This document shows positions 25,594-37,930 of a DNA stretch of 64,000 nucleotides, one piece after another (position 1 is the stretch's first letter; every line of letters starts with the position of its first letter). This DNA is from Isoetes taiwanensis (Eukaryota; Streptophyta; Lycopodiopsida; Isoetales; Isoetaceae): contig JAJEKV010000020.1 in NCBI GenBank assembly GCA_021234155.1, positions 20,635,018-20,699,017 of the forward strand. Reading direction: 5' to 3'. Both the position numbers and the translations under genes were made by a program. The notes beneath the pieces are model-generated. The model did no database searches and had not been told where the DNA came from. It was given only the letters and a program-made list of their open reading frames with translations.

Positions 25594-25738
25594 GCATACA
25601 TTGGATATATCTACAAGTAGTCAGGTTTATAGTTTGGGAGAGCCCCATCACTTTATTGTCAAAGAGTATAAATCATGTTAGACTGCATTTAACATAAACC
25701 TGACTACTTGTAGATATATCCAATGTATGCACAAAAAA
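25586..25738. repeat. Perfect 44-bp inverted repeat with 65-bp loop
   Basis: Left arm 25586-25629 (starts TTTTTTGTGCATACATTGG) and right arm 25695-25738 (ends CCAATGTATGCACAAAAAA) are exact reverse complements. A transcript would form a long perfect hairpin. The left arm overlaps the tandem duplication at the BTB end, so the structure arose by local inverted duplication or is a MITE. Confidence 0.9.
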
Positions 25739-25953
25739 TGGGGATAGAGCTGAAATTTAAAATACCAATATTCATGAGAATATGTGGTTTTGGAATTGTT
25801 TGTACATCCTGGTGCCACAAACTTCATAGAAGATTCAACATGCAATTCTACACATGGCCAGATAATTATGTCGGGACACAGATTGTTGTTACTCTTAACA
25901 ATAGAGCACTAGCTATGAAAGCTACAAAGAAGACCACAGCTAGTAAAGGATGA

Positions 25954-27996
25954 AAGCTATAAAAAGGCCACAAATATAGAAGGATGAAATAAATCAGCAG
26001 ACTGAGCATGCTTTACATCTTGGTGACTTCACTTTGAACTATAGGCATGTGCAATCTATGGCCGCTCTGGTTCAAATGCCCATGTTTTGTGTAATATTGG
26101 AACACAATTACAGAAGAAGTAGATCGAGAATCTTTTACATTTTGATTGACTTCACTTTGAAATATAGGCATACAGCTCTGGTTCAAATGCCCATGTTTTG
26201 TGTAATATTGTAATAATTGGAAAAATTAGAGGCAATGTTTTTACTCCATATTGTAGTTTGGGAGATCCAGCAACAATCGGGCACATGCCAGGTATGCTCT
26301 ATGGATGGTGAAAGATAAGCACAAACTCCATTTATGGTATTCTACATGGAAGATAACACATGGTTTCTATTTGAATTTTGGGATTTCGTTTGGGCATGGT
26401 TTGTGGCCCTGTTTTAATGTCCTGTCATATTTCTGTTGGATGGGCGTTGGTCAAATATTTTGGGGGTTTCTTCAATTCCATCCCATTTTGGATTTGAGTA
26501 TGTGCTATCCATTTACCCTTCTTTTTTTGGTTTCCAGTTTAAGGACTTTTAGTAGGTGGACGATAATTTAAAAAGAATGTTTCTCGAAGGAGTTTCTATG
26601 ATAACACGACTCCTCTACTTTGCAATAACACTATTTACAGTGGTATGTGTTTCTTTATAAATGATATTATTTGTCGTTAGGAGCATATCAATTTGCAATG
26701 TTTTAACGAACTTCTACATTATCTGGCCAGTAATTTAGAGGTGCATTTGCTGCCTCTCGATGTTTCCTTCTTCACATCTCTTCTATCTCGGCAATAACAT
26801 ATTCTGCCATGTCATGTATTTTGTCTCTTTCAATAAATTCACTGAGTTTAGCATATTGCATATTTGTTAAGGAAGAGGTTATGACCACCATCTCAATGAC
26901 TTCATGAGTTCTTAACCATGAACGTTTGATTGAAGACGTATTGTACGACGTTGAACTAAAGATTGAACATTAACGAAACACAAAGCTATTATAGAATGAC
27001 TTTGTAAAACTCATTTGCATGTAGTCTATTTGATGAAGGAACAAAAAAATTATAATGCAAATGACTCTATATATCTCAGCTTCTCTACACTTATCAGGTG
27101 AGTTTTTTAAATTGGGGCAATAGCTATTGAATAGGAGTATTATCTTTGCAAACAATGATTAAATTTTCTTGCAAATTTTGAGCCTCCTTTTGGGCCTAGA
27201 CAATGATTAAATTTCTATTCTATTCTATTCTTGCAAATTTTGAGCCTCCGTTTGGGCCTGCTTTTGCTGCACAATTGTAATTTCATCCGGTATTCAATGA
27301 TAACACTTTTGTTGATAGGTCATTTGTCATGCCCATTTGTCAACGTGGCAATATGAAATGTTATCATATATGGATTGCAATAATAAGTAGGATTTTAATA
27401 TTGCAGCAGGGCAAGAGCCTTATTTACAAACTGATTGGTCCTCCCAACTATTCCAGTTTGTTGTAGCCGTCTAATTTTGTTCACTAGGTTTGAGTTTCAC
27501 TAGGTTTGAGTCATATGTCTCCAAAGTGCCAATTGCCAATTTTGTTCACTATGTTTGAATCCTATATTTTTGAAGTGCCAGACATGCACGGGCTTTTTAT
27601 ACTCTGGCGATCTTGACGCTCATGTTATGAAAGTGAAGGAAAATATTTACCATTGTCTGTGCGCCTATATATATGCTCCTTCCTTTTGTTAGATGCCACT
27701 TCAAATCTGCAATGCTATGAGTGGAACGGTCTGAATGTTCCCATTATCTATTAGCTACAGTGGCACTCATTTTTTTTTTTTTTTGGAATTTTGAATAAGA
27801 TAGATGCTCTTACCATCTAAACTTTTGCACTTTGACAGGTTCCTTTTTAGATGAGACGGAGTTCCATATCAAAGCAACTTTTCTAATTACATTTTTGATA
27901 GGAAGAGTGCATCATTTGAAGTGACACATTTGTATAATTGTGTTATGCACATTATCTAGGATGTAATTGTGTCTTGGCCAAAATGACTCCAAGTTT
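25954..27996. other. Non-coding, with a diverged duplication
   Basis: GACTTCACTTTGAAmTATAGGC and GGTTCAAATGCCCATGTTTT recur together at about 26022-26100 and 26148-26212. TTGCAAATTTTGAGCCTCC is duplicated at 27171 and 27231. No gene is recognised. Confidence 0.5.
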
Positions 27997-28306
27997 GCTA
28001 CATTCCCTCAAATCTTATAGTATTTTGCAAACCTCAATATACAGTATACATAAACTTGTACAGGCATACCCCACAAACGAGGATCGCTATGTACGGTCCA
28101 GATCTTGGAATAAAGGGCAAATATGCCCATCCGACAGCTCTCGTTGCCCGGAGTAACCCCCCGTGTGAATATGCACTCAAACCAAAGGGGGTTTCAGGGG
28201 GATTTTCATTTAAATGTGTTGGATGCAATGGTTTGTATTAATAATGTTACTGTTAGTTATATGTTGGTAGTTAACAAAAAAAAAATTGGGCCCTTCGGGC
28301 CCTAAC
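27997..28306 (+). repeat. Interspersed repeat, left copy (modules A+B, terminal hairpin)
   Basis: Module A (27997-28127, includes ACCCCACAAACGAGGATCGC) is followed by module B (28133-28306, includes GTAACCCCCCGTGTGAATAT). B ends in the hairpin GGGCCCTTCGGGCCC. Module A recurs inverted, and B recurs in direct orientation, at 32233-32580. The class is unknown; a short non-autonomous element with a hairpin end is likely. Confidence 0.7.
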
Positions 28307-28388
28307 AAAATCAGACAAAGAAAACAAGATAAACGCATTGAAAAAAAACTATGGTGCTGCACCACATACTCAAGTTATAATAAATATT

Positions 28389-29192
28389 TTAGAATTTGCC
28401 ACCAATTGTGGTCTCCTTCGTCAATGTACATGTGGAGATGTCAAACATATAAATATCACCAAAGATACTGGCGCCATCAAATCCACCAAACATGTAAAGT
28501 TTGTTACCAATTGCAATTAATGAATGTGAATACCGTGGAGATGGTATGTCGCCTCTACATTCAAGTAATGACCAATGTCTCAAGTGGGTATCCAACATTA
28601 GCAGGTCACCATAAGCTACAGATATCCTAAACCCCCTGAATGTAGATTCTTGAACCAAGCGATGCACTTGCATGGCGATGCCTATAAAAGAGATGCTGAT
28701 ATCATAAGATCCAAAGGAAAAGCAAAACAATAATCTCTGAAGCATCCAAAGCTCTAGAAAGGGTGTTTGCAACATCATGAGATTGTACCTAGGTAGAAAT
28801 TTTGCCCCAGTGGTTTTCACATTATTCCATTGCAACGTATCTATGTCAAGGACCATAACTTCTTGGAGAGGGGTGCTTGGATCCTCCCTCCCACCTATCA
28901 CCCACATCTTATCACCTAAGACAAAAGCCCTATGTCCCATCCTTGGAGAAGGTGGCTCAATAGTATCCAAATGTTTGATAGTCCCATTGAATTGGTCAAG
29001 TAGTAAGGTATCAGATAATCGTGCATGTCTTCCAACGCCACCATATCCTCCAAATATCAACAAGGAAGATTGTCTGATAGTACCAACTGGTGAAGATATT
29101 GTGCATCTGGTGTATCCCCAATGGTGTAACCATTCTATGGATCCACTAGAGAGAATCATATTGGAGAATGCAAGCCCTGCATCATTGTACAC
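28389..29192 (-). pseudogene. Kelch-repeat gene segment, TYW2/3/4-like
   Basis: The minus strand encodes Kelch blades: LIFGGYGGVGRHARLSD, PSPRMGHRAFVLGDKMWVIG, then after a GT-AG intron (28682-28788) RHRHASASLGSRIYI, and finally PSPRYSHSLIAIGNKLYMFG and FDGASIFGDIYMFD. The blade set and its spacing resemble the central Kelch part of the plant wybutosine enzyme TYW2/3/4, which modifies tRNA-Phe; this assignment is from memory of the family and is less sure than 'Kelch'. One frameshift lies near 28635-28650, right after RIYI, where a FGG would be expected. Neither the TYW3-like N-terminus nor the TYW2 methyltransferase end is visible, and the repeat at 27997-28306 lies immediately downstream. 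The exon start may be the AG at about 29199. Likely a gene fragment. Confidence 0.65.
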
Positions 29193-29299
29193 TGTATAGA
29201 TTTCTCAGATTGAGATGGTTTTCACCATTCAAACTCTTGCAGCTTATCCAGCACATTACATATAAACAGAAACAACAATTGCTCTTTTCAAAAGTAGAG

Positions 29300-29482
29300 C
29301 TATGCAAGAGAAATAACAAGGACAAAATTTTCGCAACCTAGAAAACCTTTGTTCGGTGTGCCTTCATCAATAGAAATTTGTAAAGGACTTCTCAGCTGTG
29401 ACTCTAGATTATTAAGGCGCTCCAAAATGCGCTTCTGTCTATTTCCCAGCACAAGTAACTTTTTTTGAAGAGTCTTAGGCAA
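29300..29482 (-). other. Possible upstream exon of the Kelch gene
   Basis: A short minus-strand frame with a basic, helix-forming stretch (KKLLVLGNRQKRILERLNNL) lies 110 bp upstream of the Kelch segment on the same strand. It looks coding by composition but I cannot tie it to a family, and the splice sites are unclear. Confidence 0.3.
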
Positions 29483-29709
29483 TGCTGTTAATGGGCATCC
29501 ATTCTGTGAGTTGTCTCAGAATACGGACTGGTCAGATATATTCCCATTATTATTAGGCTGAAGCACAGCAGCATATGGGCATGTAATTCCTATTTTGAAC
29601 TGCAATACAGAAGACTGATAAGTAGCTTTAGTAGATAATGGAAGTACAATTTCTAAACCTATCCTTGTCCCTAATACCCATGCTTTGCAATAAGAATCTT
29701 TTGGATCAT

Positions 29710-30235
29710 CTTCTAGGGCTGGGTTGGTGGTCTAGTTGGATTTTAATGGATTCAGAAGCATGGGGAGCTAGGAGCTCTGCTACCTCTACAATGGGAATGC
29801 GTTCTCTTCAGGCATAAGGTTTGGGCAACTACTTGGCTATATGTCCTTCTTTTCTATTCAGGTTTTGGTTCAATTTATCCTACTAGTCTGCAAAGGATAC
29901 TGGGAATTATTACTTGCGCTTAATCCAAATCTGGCCAGTAAGGGTAATAGAAGCTGTTGCAGTTGAGCAAGTAAGTGGATTAGTGGTGGAAATTTATGGA
30001 GAAGGTCCTATAGTATTTGGTTCAGCAGAAGAAGGTTGTTCCCTATAGTAAGTTGACCCAAAGAAGATGTTGAACAACTCCATGATGAGTACTCTACTTT
30101 TTTCATTTACTGTATATTCTGAGAACAGTTTCTTATTTTTTTCCCTGAATCTTCAGGGTTTTTTTTGTGCTGTAAAGCTATATCATATGAATACAAAAAC
30201 TGCCGTTTCTTCAAAAAAAAAATAAAAAAAATAAA
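29710..30235 (+). mobile_element. Probable 5'-truncated LINE 3' end
   Basis: The stretch ends in a long A-rich tail (about 30211-30235) after sequence typical of plant LINE 3' untranslated regions (CTTCAGGGTTTTTTTTGTGC, CCGTTTCTTCAAAA). No intact frame remains. TTCTAGG-like phrases on both sides could be the target duplication, but this is weak. Confidence 0.45.
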
Positions 30236-32232
30236 AACTGGTTGGTTCTAGGTAGATGCAAAAGCATGGTAATAAACCTAAAGTTAATTTGATTCTATTT
30301 TAATAGCATGCTAATCACAAACCTGATCAGTAAAGGATGCGAGGAACCTAGACGTCCTTTCTCTGTTCACATACATCTTGTTATTTGATAATTCAGTAAG
30401 CCCTCAGTAAGACAGCCTATAGCAGACTAAGATAATCAAAACTCTATTGATATCCTATTTTCTCCAAATTGAACTATAAATATAGTGAATTTAAACTACT
30501 TGGTTTATCTTCCATCACAGATGGCTCCGTAAGCCTAGATTGTCAGCTCAGATCTTTGTAGACTATGTCTCTGGATGCTACGGCAAAAAAGTAAAAGAAA
30601 ATAAGCTGCTCTATTACAAAAATATCCACTGTCCTGCTGCCTTGTTCACTTCTCCCCACATATGCTGCAGACATTACTACCCTCATTTCGTTGGGCACAC
30701 CAACTTCAGCCAAATACCTAATCCTAGCAGCATGGGTGCCTTGACAGGGTAAAATGGATCCTGGTGTGTGAATACATAAGGCATTTTGGCATCTGCAATT
30801 TGTGCTAGATCCAACCATTGTAAGGCTGATGCATTAGGGGAGGTCCTAACTGACTAAAAATTTCTCGTTGGCATGCAAATTTACATTACAAATTTCCTTT
30901 TTATGCGATCTGCCTCAAGAGGCTTACCCTTAGCATCAGAGACTGAACGTATATCCAAATCTTGAGTATTCACTAAATAGCGCCCTTCATGAGGCCTTGG
31001 GAGAGTGAATGAAAATTCAAAAGGAAAGTAAGATGGATATGCTAAAGAAGAGCACTTCTTAAACATTTGACTTTGTCAAAGCTAGCATTGATATAAATCT
31101 CTTGGAAACTCACATGAATTTGCAGCCCCATCTTTAATGGCATTGAGAACTTACAAAATTAGCTCATCAAGGCAAATGCTCCTTATGCATACAACCTGCA
31201 AGTCAAGTAACAGAAACAAAAGGTATTTGTGATACAATTTGAATAGATTCTCAACAAAATGCAGAAAAGCAAAAAGATTGTTCACTGCACATTTCTATCT
31301 AAGATCTTAGATGGACGGATGGTTCTTGGCGTCAGCGGCTAGGGCGGCGGCGGCAGGGAGAGGCCGCCCCTTTTCTTGCCTTTCTGGCACTGCTGCAGTA
31401 CCTTCAATCTGTTTAGGATCAAGTTAGCGGCTAGCAGGGATCACGACAGGTAGCTTTTCGGGTTTGGATCTTTCACCATAGCCTGGAAAATTTGCAGCTT
31501 TGGAAGCATCTTCTGGGCGGTTTCTTGGTCTCAGGTAAACCACTAACGTGGTAATTCGTTCTAATGCTCTTAGCATTATAATCTTTCCTGCAAAGATTAC
31601 ACTGAAACAACGCTGATGCTTATAAGGTGGAATGAATTTTTTGTGAGATCTTGAACAAAGACGTTTCTTGGCCTGGTAAAATTTGCAGTCTGTGCTTTTA
31701 TACAAAACTCGAAAAAATGCTGGCTACTTTCGTTATTCCTTCTCTCATTCTTTCTTACTAGCAAGAAAGATTCAGGATATTCAAGATTTGATCAGAATCT
31801 GTCTTTTATTATGAGGTCTTTGTGGAATTTGGGAATTATTTGAATGGATTCGAAGTGCAAGAAATGGGATCAATTTAGGGGCCGAGCTAGGGATATCATG
31901 TGAGCAGGAAGAAGCTTATATATCATGAACCAGACTTTTGGAGGAGTCTTGGCGGCTGGGCACTTGTTTCTAGCCTACTTAGGCGGACTGTTTTGCATCC
32001 CAACAATGCAGCAACTAAGCTGGTCTCTTATTATGGTACTTCCTTCTATGTTCAGTATTTCTGGATTATCCGCTTTGGTTCTTTTATATGTAAAAGAAAG
32101 CTTCGGGAGCTATTCTTCCTAGTATCTTCTTGTCTATTCTGGTTATCATATGGGAGATTACCATGCGCTTCATGTATATTAGCTTACAGAGCAGAGAATA
32201 AGTTTCTACGCATAAAGGATGAAGATGTTGGG
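30236..32232. other. No assigned gene
   Basis: Minus-strand frames at 30881-31066 and 31424-31705 have coding-like composition, but I recognise no domain. They are on the same strand as the Kelch segment and might be distant 5' exons; there is no direct evidence. Confidence 0.3.
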
Positions 32233-32580
32233 CATATTTGCCCTTTATTCCAAGATCTGGACCGTACGTAGCGATCCTCGTTTGTGGGGTATACATGTAC
32301 AAGTTTTTGTATACTGTACATTAAGGTTTGCAAAATACTATAAGGTTTGAGAGATTGTACTTAATGGTGTTAATTTTGTACATGTATTGTAAATTTTTTG
32401 GGGCTCTCGCTGCCCTACGTAACCCCCCGTGTGAATATGCACCCAAACCAAAGGGGGTTTAAGGGGGATTTTAATTTAAATGTGTCAAATGCAATGGTTT
32501 GTGTAGATAATATTAATGATAGTTGTGTGTTAATGGTTTGTGTTAACTAAAAAATTTTGGCCTTCTGGCCTTAAGGATGG
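32233..32580 (+). repeat. Interspersed repeat, right copy (inverted A + direct B)
   Basis: 32233-32365 is the reverse complement of module A at 27997-28127 with about 10 percent difference; 32404-32580 repeats module B in direct orientation and ends in a GGCC-TTCT-GGCC hairpin. About 40 bp of unrelated sequence lie between A and B. Confidence 0.7.
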
Positions 32581-35500
32581 TGTAGGGTGCATGTAATATT
32601 GTGCATGGAGTTTCCTTAGTGCATGTAATATTGTGCATATAATATCTGTGCATGGAGATTCCTTAGTGCATATGAATCATAATAGAAAATAGTAGTAGAG
32701 CTAACAACAAGCCATTACATTTGAAGTCCTAATATTAAGTGTGACAAAATATCATGATAGATAATAGACAAATGGTAACACATTTGAAGAATAGAAAACA
32801 TTAGTTCAAGACCAAATCTGAAAAGAACAAGTGCAGCAACAAAACTAAGAATTTAGAAAGATGCTAACAATGACAAGACGACCATCATGAAAATTTCTAT
32901 TTCTGTAAAGTTTTTGCCTATAAAATGAACCACCCGGGAAGTCAAATCACAATAACTGATACCTACCTTCTTCAAATACATATTCCATATACTGGATACA
33001 ATTGGTTACCCAAGACAATATGTACTAAAGATACCGCTTGGAAAACAAAGCATCTTCATGGCTTTGCTTTGCACATAAGCTTGTACTTCCCACAAGAAAT
33101 GCTTCAGTCTCTTCCTGACATAAATATGTAGCAACAGCAGCAGTTAGCTTGTAGAAGCCAGCCTTCTAAAATTTGATCCAGACACTCTGCTTTTGACCTA
33201 ACTGATGTCTATCTCGGGCCAGCTTGTTGTCGCATTGTACCAAGAACAGACTTGCGTAAATGTCTTCCAACTATGCAGTAGCAACAAACTTTTAATAAAC
33301 AAAAAAATGATTAACAGAAAATGCCATAGTATTTGCCGTTGTTTTACCTTCAACCAATCGTATACATAGTGAGGGACGTAGTAGTACAAGACCAATCAAG
33401 CACACACCGGCTCAAATAGGAATGGCAATGCTCAGATATATCTCAAAACCAAGCCAACTAAAGTTGCTCACACTCCTTGTAAGAAACCCGACCATACAAA
33501 GTGTTCTTATGAGGCAAACCAAACTTGAGCCGCAAAGCTTGTAGTGATAAAGAGAGAGCTTTCAAGAGGAAGAAAACACGAATCGGTAGTAGGCCGAAAG
33601 AACATTCCACCAGTTTGATGTTTCAGCTCCATTCCCCGACAAAATTTGTTATATAGACCGTAAAGAGTCCAAAGTTCGAGAAAATAATAAAGAACCTTGC
33701 CGGTTGCACATGATTTGACGTAAAGTACCACGATAGACGACAATTAAAAAAAAAAGAGTCTGCGACCAAACAAACAAATCAAAAGCCTAATGTCAAGACA
33801 AGAGTTAATGATGACCTAATAGCGAGACTACATTTTGAAGAAAGATACGATTTCAAGATAATACATGGTTAAACCTACCATAAGGACAAAGACAAACTCC
33901 TTTGGAAATTGATCTTCAAGCCGATAAACCTCTAGAAACTCGGGCTGCTCTTTATAGCGATCGGTAGAATAATGCAAAGATAGAGGAAAGAGATTAAGTC
34001 CGCACCAAAGATGTAGGCATATAAATCAACCTCCCGCTTTCCTCACGCAACAACAAGATATAAAATACGATAGGGGAACCCAATCTTTTCAAATTTTGCC
34101 TTTTGCCCTTCATCTTCGAAATTTCAGCGGCAACATCCGATCTTTGGAGTTAGTGAAACAAAAAGGGCATTTGAAGCATAGCCCTTTGGAGAAGCCGCAT
34201 GTATGACTTCCAAGATAGCAACTGGCCATCGACGATCCTTCCCACTCTCAATGCTCTCAACACGACACAACTTGCATGTGAAGTCTCATGGATGTATACT
34301 TGCATGTGCTACTACAAGAAGCTTATTAAATGCCGATTCAATTCTTTCGTGTTGAATGCCATGCTCGCCACTTTCCCTCAGATACATTGTTACTTGGACA
34401 AAGTGAGGTGGTGCTTCGACCCACTTTACTAGAGACTTCCAAAGATCCCACAATTATTCCGGGCTCCCTAAAATCCAAAATTTTTTTAAAACCCTCCAGT
34501 AAAGCCAAAACCTAAGTCCAACTGAATTCTGTATCTGGCCTTCTGGATCAACAATTTTTTGCCCACCAAAGATTGCAGAAGAAACTCCTGTTGCAACAAA
34601 CGCCTCAAGCAGAATGTCACCGACTGCAACATTTCCCCACTTGGTGCTCGTAGCAAAGTCCCTCGTGCAGACTGCCACCACCGAGAGGTCTCAAGGCGGG
34701 CTGATACTTTGGTATGAAGATAGAACACCAGGTTTGAAACCCTATGAGTCTTATATGCGTCTGCAAACTGCAACACAATCAAAATCACTGCGGATGCCAG
34801 TAATAAAGCAATGAACAGAGATAAAGCATAAATAATCTGCTTACTACCATACTAGACCGCCTTCAATTCCAATGATCTCAATACTAGACCGCCTCAGTTC
34901 CAACCATCCAACAGCCGATCGTGCCAACGACCCCAACAGAGAGACAGATGAATTCGGCAGCCCTTTTTGTTGCCCTAAAACAGAACGGGCCGATGTTTGC
35001 ATGGGATCCTAACTAGACCATTAGAAAACTGATGAAAAAAAAGAGGAAGCCAAAGAAAATATGGTGCGCACTCTATTTGTACTGATTAGTAGACCTCATG
35101 GAATACGCCCTTCAAATCATAGTAAAACCATAGGAAAAAACGTACAAAACTAGAAAAAAAAAACCCTGTTATAATGCTACATATTATTCTGATAAATATA
35201 AAAAAACTTCGTTCTCTAAAAAAAAAAAAAAAAGGGCAGAAAAGCTGATATAAGACAAAGAGTACATGTTAATAAAATGAGAAAACTAAAATCATTGATG
35301 TGGCATAAATTTGCATTAAATCAATACATGTGCTCAAAATGGTCATATACGTGCAGCTTGTAGGTAGACAATGTGTAACCTTTCAACAAAGCAATGATCA
35401 ATAACTATGGAAAGTTGGCCAACCTGTTCAAATACATGCATAATCATTACTTCAAGCTTCTTCTATTGATTCATCTCTGAGCTTTTAACTATGCATGGGC

Positions 35501-36689
35501 ACGTCATTCTAGATTGTTTAGAAGAAAGCTTGGCAATTTGCTTCAGACCTGTATCTTGACAATAATAATGTTACTACTGCTCCAAAAAAGAGTGAAACCA
35601 CATTCTGCTAAAACTGTTGTTCATGTATGCCTGTGGTGCTATGTCATGTAAACGTTTGATATATTAACTATGCTGCTATATCATGTAATATATCAGGAAA
35701 TGAGGCATTAACAGTTTGCAATTGCCACATCTAAGACTTGTCAGAGAAAACATACGAAATAAAACTCTTAAGTCTATGTATTATCATGCTATCAATACTG
35801 AAGATCTGCAAATGAAAGTATACCTGTGCCTTGTGATTTGATTATCCTGCCTGAATACAACATGTTGCAACAACCATAAGGATCCAAAATAGGCATCTGC
35901 ACATACAAATAGGTCCAACATCTTGCTCAAACATCCAATGAGGATTAAAAAGCTGTAAGCTATATGGTTTCAGATATGGCGATTTATGAATGCCCCATGA
36001 ATGTTAAATGGTCAAAATAAAATGAGACAGCCATAGAAAACTTGATTCAAATAGAACAAACATGTTCATGATTTGGCTTTCCTGCTTCAACAAAAGATGA
36101 TGTGCAATCATACAGGTCTATTACAGGCATTTACATATACAAAACAATAGGAGATAAGATCAAAATAATCTATGAAACTTAAAATCTAAACTATGAAACT
36201 ACAAACAGGTATATACAAACAAACCTGCCAAGGATTTCGATGGATTTCCATAATTTCGGACTTGGTCATGATAATAACTTTGAATATAAATGTCTTCCTT
36301 CCTCACAGTTCAGCCTTAAGCCCTAACTCGTTTATGCAGTGCATGAATCGTCTTCTGCAGTGCATGCAGATGCCACTACTTGGTCGGAATACCATGGAAA
36401 CCTTGATGATCTAAGCAACAATCGCAGACATGCCGCAGAGAAGACATTCATTTGCCCGATTCATAAGATGCCGAGCTCTTGAGCAATCGTAGCATGCATG
36501 CCGAATCTGGCACCACCTCTCCTGCCCATTTTAGGCATTTTTATCTGCAAAATTTCACGATTTTTAGAGTGTCAGAAACTTTTTCGACGGCTAAAACTTT
36601 GAAAACCTTAGAAAATCAATCTTAAAAAAATTCCAATTTTTTTTTTGCCCATATCGGATAATCCCAAATTAAAAAGATTGATATTCCTA
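32581..36689. other. Non-coding stretch
   Basis: No gene is recognised. A second copy of the dispersed repeat of 24684-24825 lies inverted at 35060-35190, followed by a 16-base A tract at 35220-35235. Minus-strand frames at 34454-34788 are unassigned. Confidence 0.4.
35060..35190 (-). repeat. Dispersed repeat, copy 2
   Basis: Reverse complement of 24684-24825: shares the GCGCACTCTA...GTACTGATTA start, an AAACGTACAAAAC block and the CCCTGTTATAATGCTA end. Divergence is visible, so the copies are old. Confidence 0.65.
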
Positions 36690-37930
36690 AAACAATTGAA
36701 TGGGTTGTTATAAAAAATATATATATATTCAAAATAAAAAATAATCACATTAGCTCACTGGGTATATTGGTTAAAGTAGTCTTGGTAGGACATTGAGTTA
36801 TTTTCGTAGAGGTTCGAGCTCCCTTATTTCATATTCTAAAATCTTAGGCAAAGCCGTATAGAGGCCTCGTCATCTAATTAGTGACGCACATGAATGGATT
36901 AACGAGATTCCCACTGTCCCTATCTACGATCTAGCTGTTATAAAAAAAAATATAGATTCAAGATAAAAAAAAATAACCATATTAGCTCACTGGGTATATT
37001 GATTAAAGTAGTATTAGTAGAACATTGAGTTATTTCGATAGAGGTTCGAGCTCCCCTATTTTATATTCTAAAATCTTAGGCAAAGTCGTATAGAGGTTCG
37101 ATATTCCCTCAAAACCTTAGGCAAAATCGTATTTCATATTACAAAATCATAGGTGCCTTCAATCATAAATGATTATAAGCGAAACGAGAGGTGCACAGAG
37201 GCCCCAACATACGATCTGGGTCGTAGGATCGACAAATCTGACGACTGTGATAGTCCAGGTGCATCTCATTTAGAATATGTAACAAAATAACAGGGGGTTC
37301 CTGGGGAATTTGATATGGATGTAAAAATAACAATTCCTGAAATCTAAAACAATTGAATGGGTTGTTATAAGAAAAAAAAAATAGATTCAAGATAAAAAAT
37401 AATCACATTATCTCATTGGGTATATTGGTTAAAGTAATCTTAGTAGGAGATTGAGTTATTCTGGTAGAGGTTCAAGCCCCCATATTTCATATTTTAAAAT
37501 TTTAGGCAAAGCCGTATAGAGGTTCGATATTCCCTCAAAACCTTAGGCAAAATCGTATTTCATATTTCAAAATCATAGGGCCTCTAATCATAAACGCCAA
37601 GCAAAACGAGAGGTGCCCAGAGATTCCAACAAACGATCTGGATCGTAGGATCGACGAATCCGACGATTGTGATAGTCCAGTGTGCATCTCATTTAGAATC
37701 GTAGAAAAATAACAGGGGGTTCCAGAGGGATTTAATATGGATGTAAAAATAACAATAGTTGAAACCATAGACTAATATTCCTAGAACAATTAAATGGGTT
37801 GTTATCAAAAAAAGAATCACATTAGCTCACTGAGTATATTGGTTAAAGTAGTCTTAGTAGGACATTGAGTTGTTTTGATAGAGGTTTGAGCCCCCGTATT
37901 TCATATTCTATCATTCTTAAACTATGTTTA
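36690..37930 (+). mobile_element. Tandem array of tRNA-like SINE units
   Basis: Four head-to-tail units share AACAATTGAATGGGTTGTTA, an A-box-like TTAGCTCACTGGGTATATTGG and a B-box-like GAGGTTCGAGCYCCC. B-boxes start near 36811, 37043, 37469 and 37883, so full units are about 415-430 bp and the first is shortened. These boxes are the internal polymerase III promoter of tRNA-derived SINEs. Downstream of the B-box each full unit has a second GGTTCGATATTCCC-like box, then CGAAACGAGAGGTGC and a GGGGGTTCC end. The solitary copy at 22440-22880 belongs to the same family. Tandem arrays of SINEs are uncommon. Confidence 0.7.
36864..36935 (+). rRNA. Large-subunit rRNA fragment embedded in SINE array
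   Basis: GCCTCGTCATCTAATTAGTG followed by CATGAATGGATTAACGAGAT and CCCACTGTCCCTATCTAC is the conserved 25S/28S rRNA segment just downstream of the TTAAGGTAGCCAAAT site (the R2 retrotransposon target region). About 72 bp are present with two or three differences from the usual plant sequence. It replaces the 3' half of the first SINE unit and stops where the next unit's GTTATAAAAA begins. This is a fragment, not a functional rRNA gene. Confidence 0.8.

Noticed and set aside
28280-28310. Helitron 3' end at the GGGCCC hairpin
   Set aside because: No CTRR follows the hairpin on either strand at the right distance.
30881-31705. Minus-strand frames at 30881-31066 and 31424-31705 with coding-like composition, as 5' exons of the Kelch gene
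   Set aside because: No domain recognised and no convincing splice sites; kept only as a remark in the 30236-32232 entry.
34454-34788. Two overlapping minus-strand frames (phrases such as FVATGVSSAIFGGQKIVD) as a possible gene
   Set aside because: No family could be named and the frames compete with each other.
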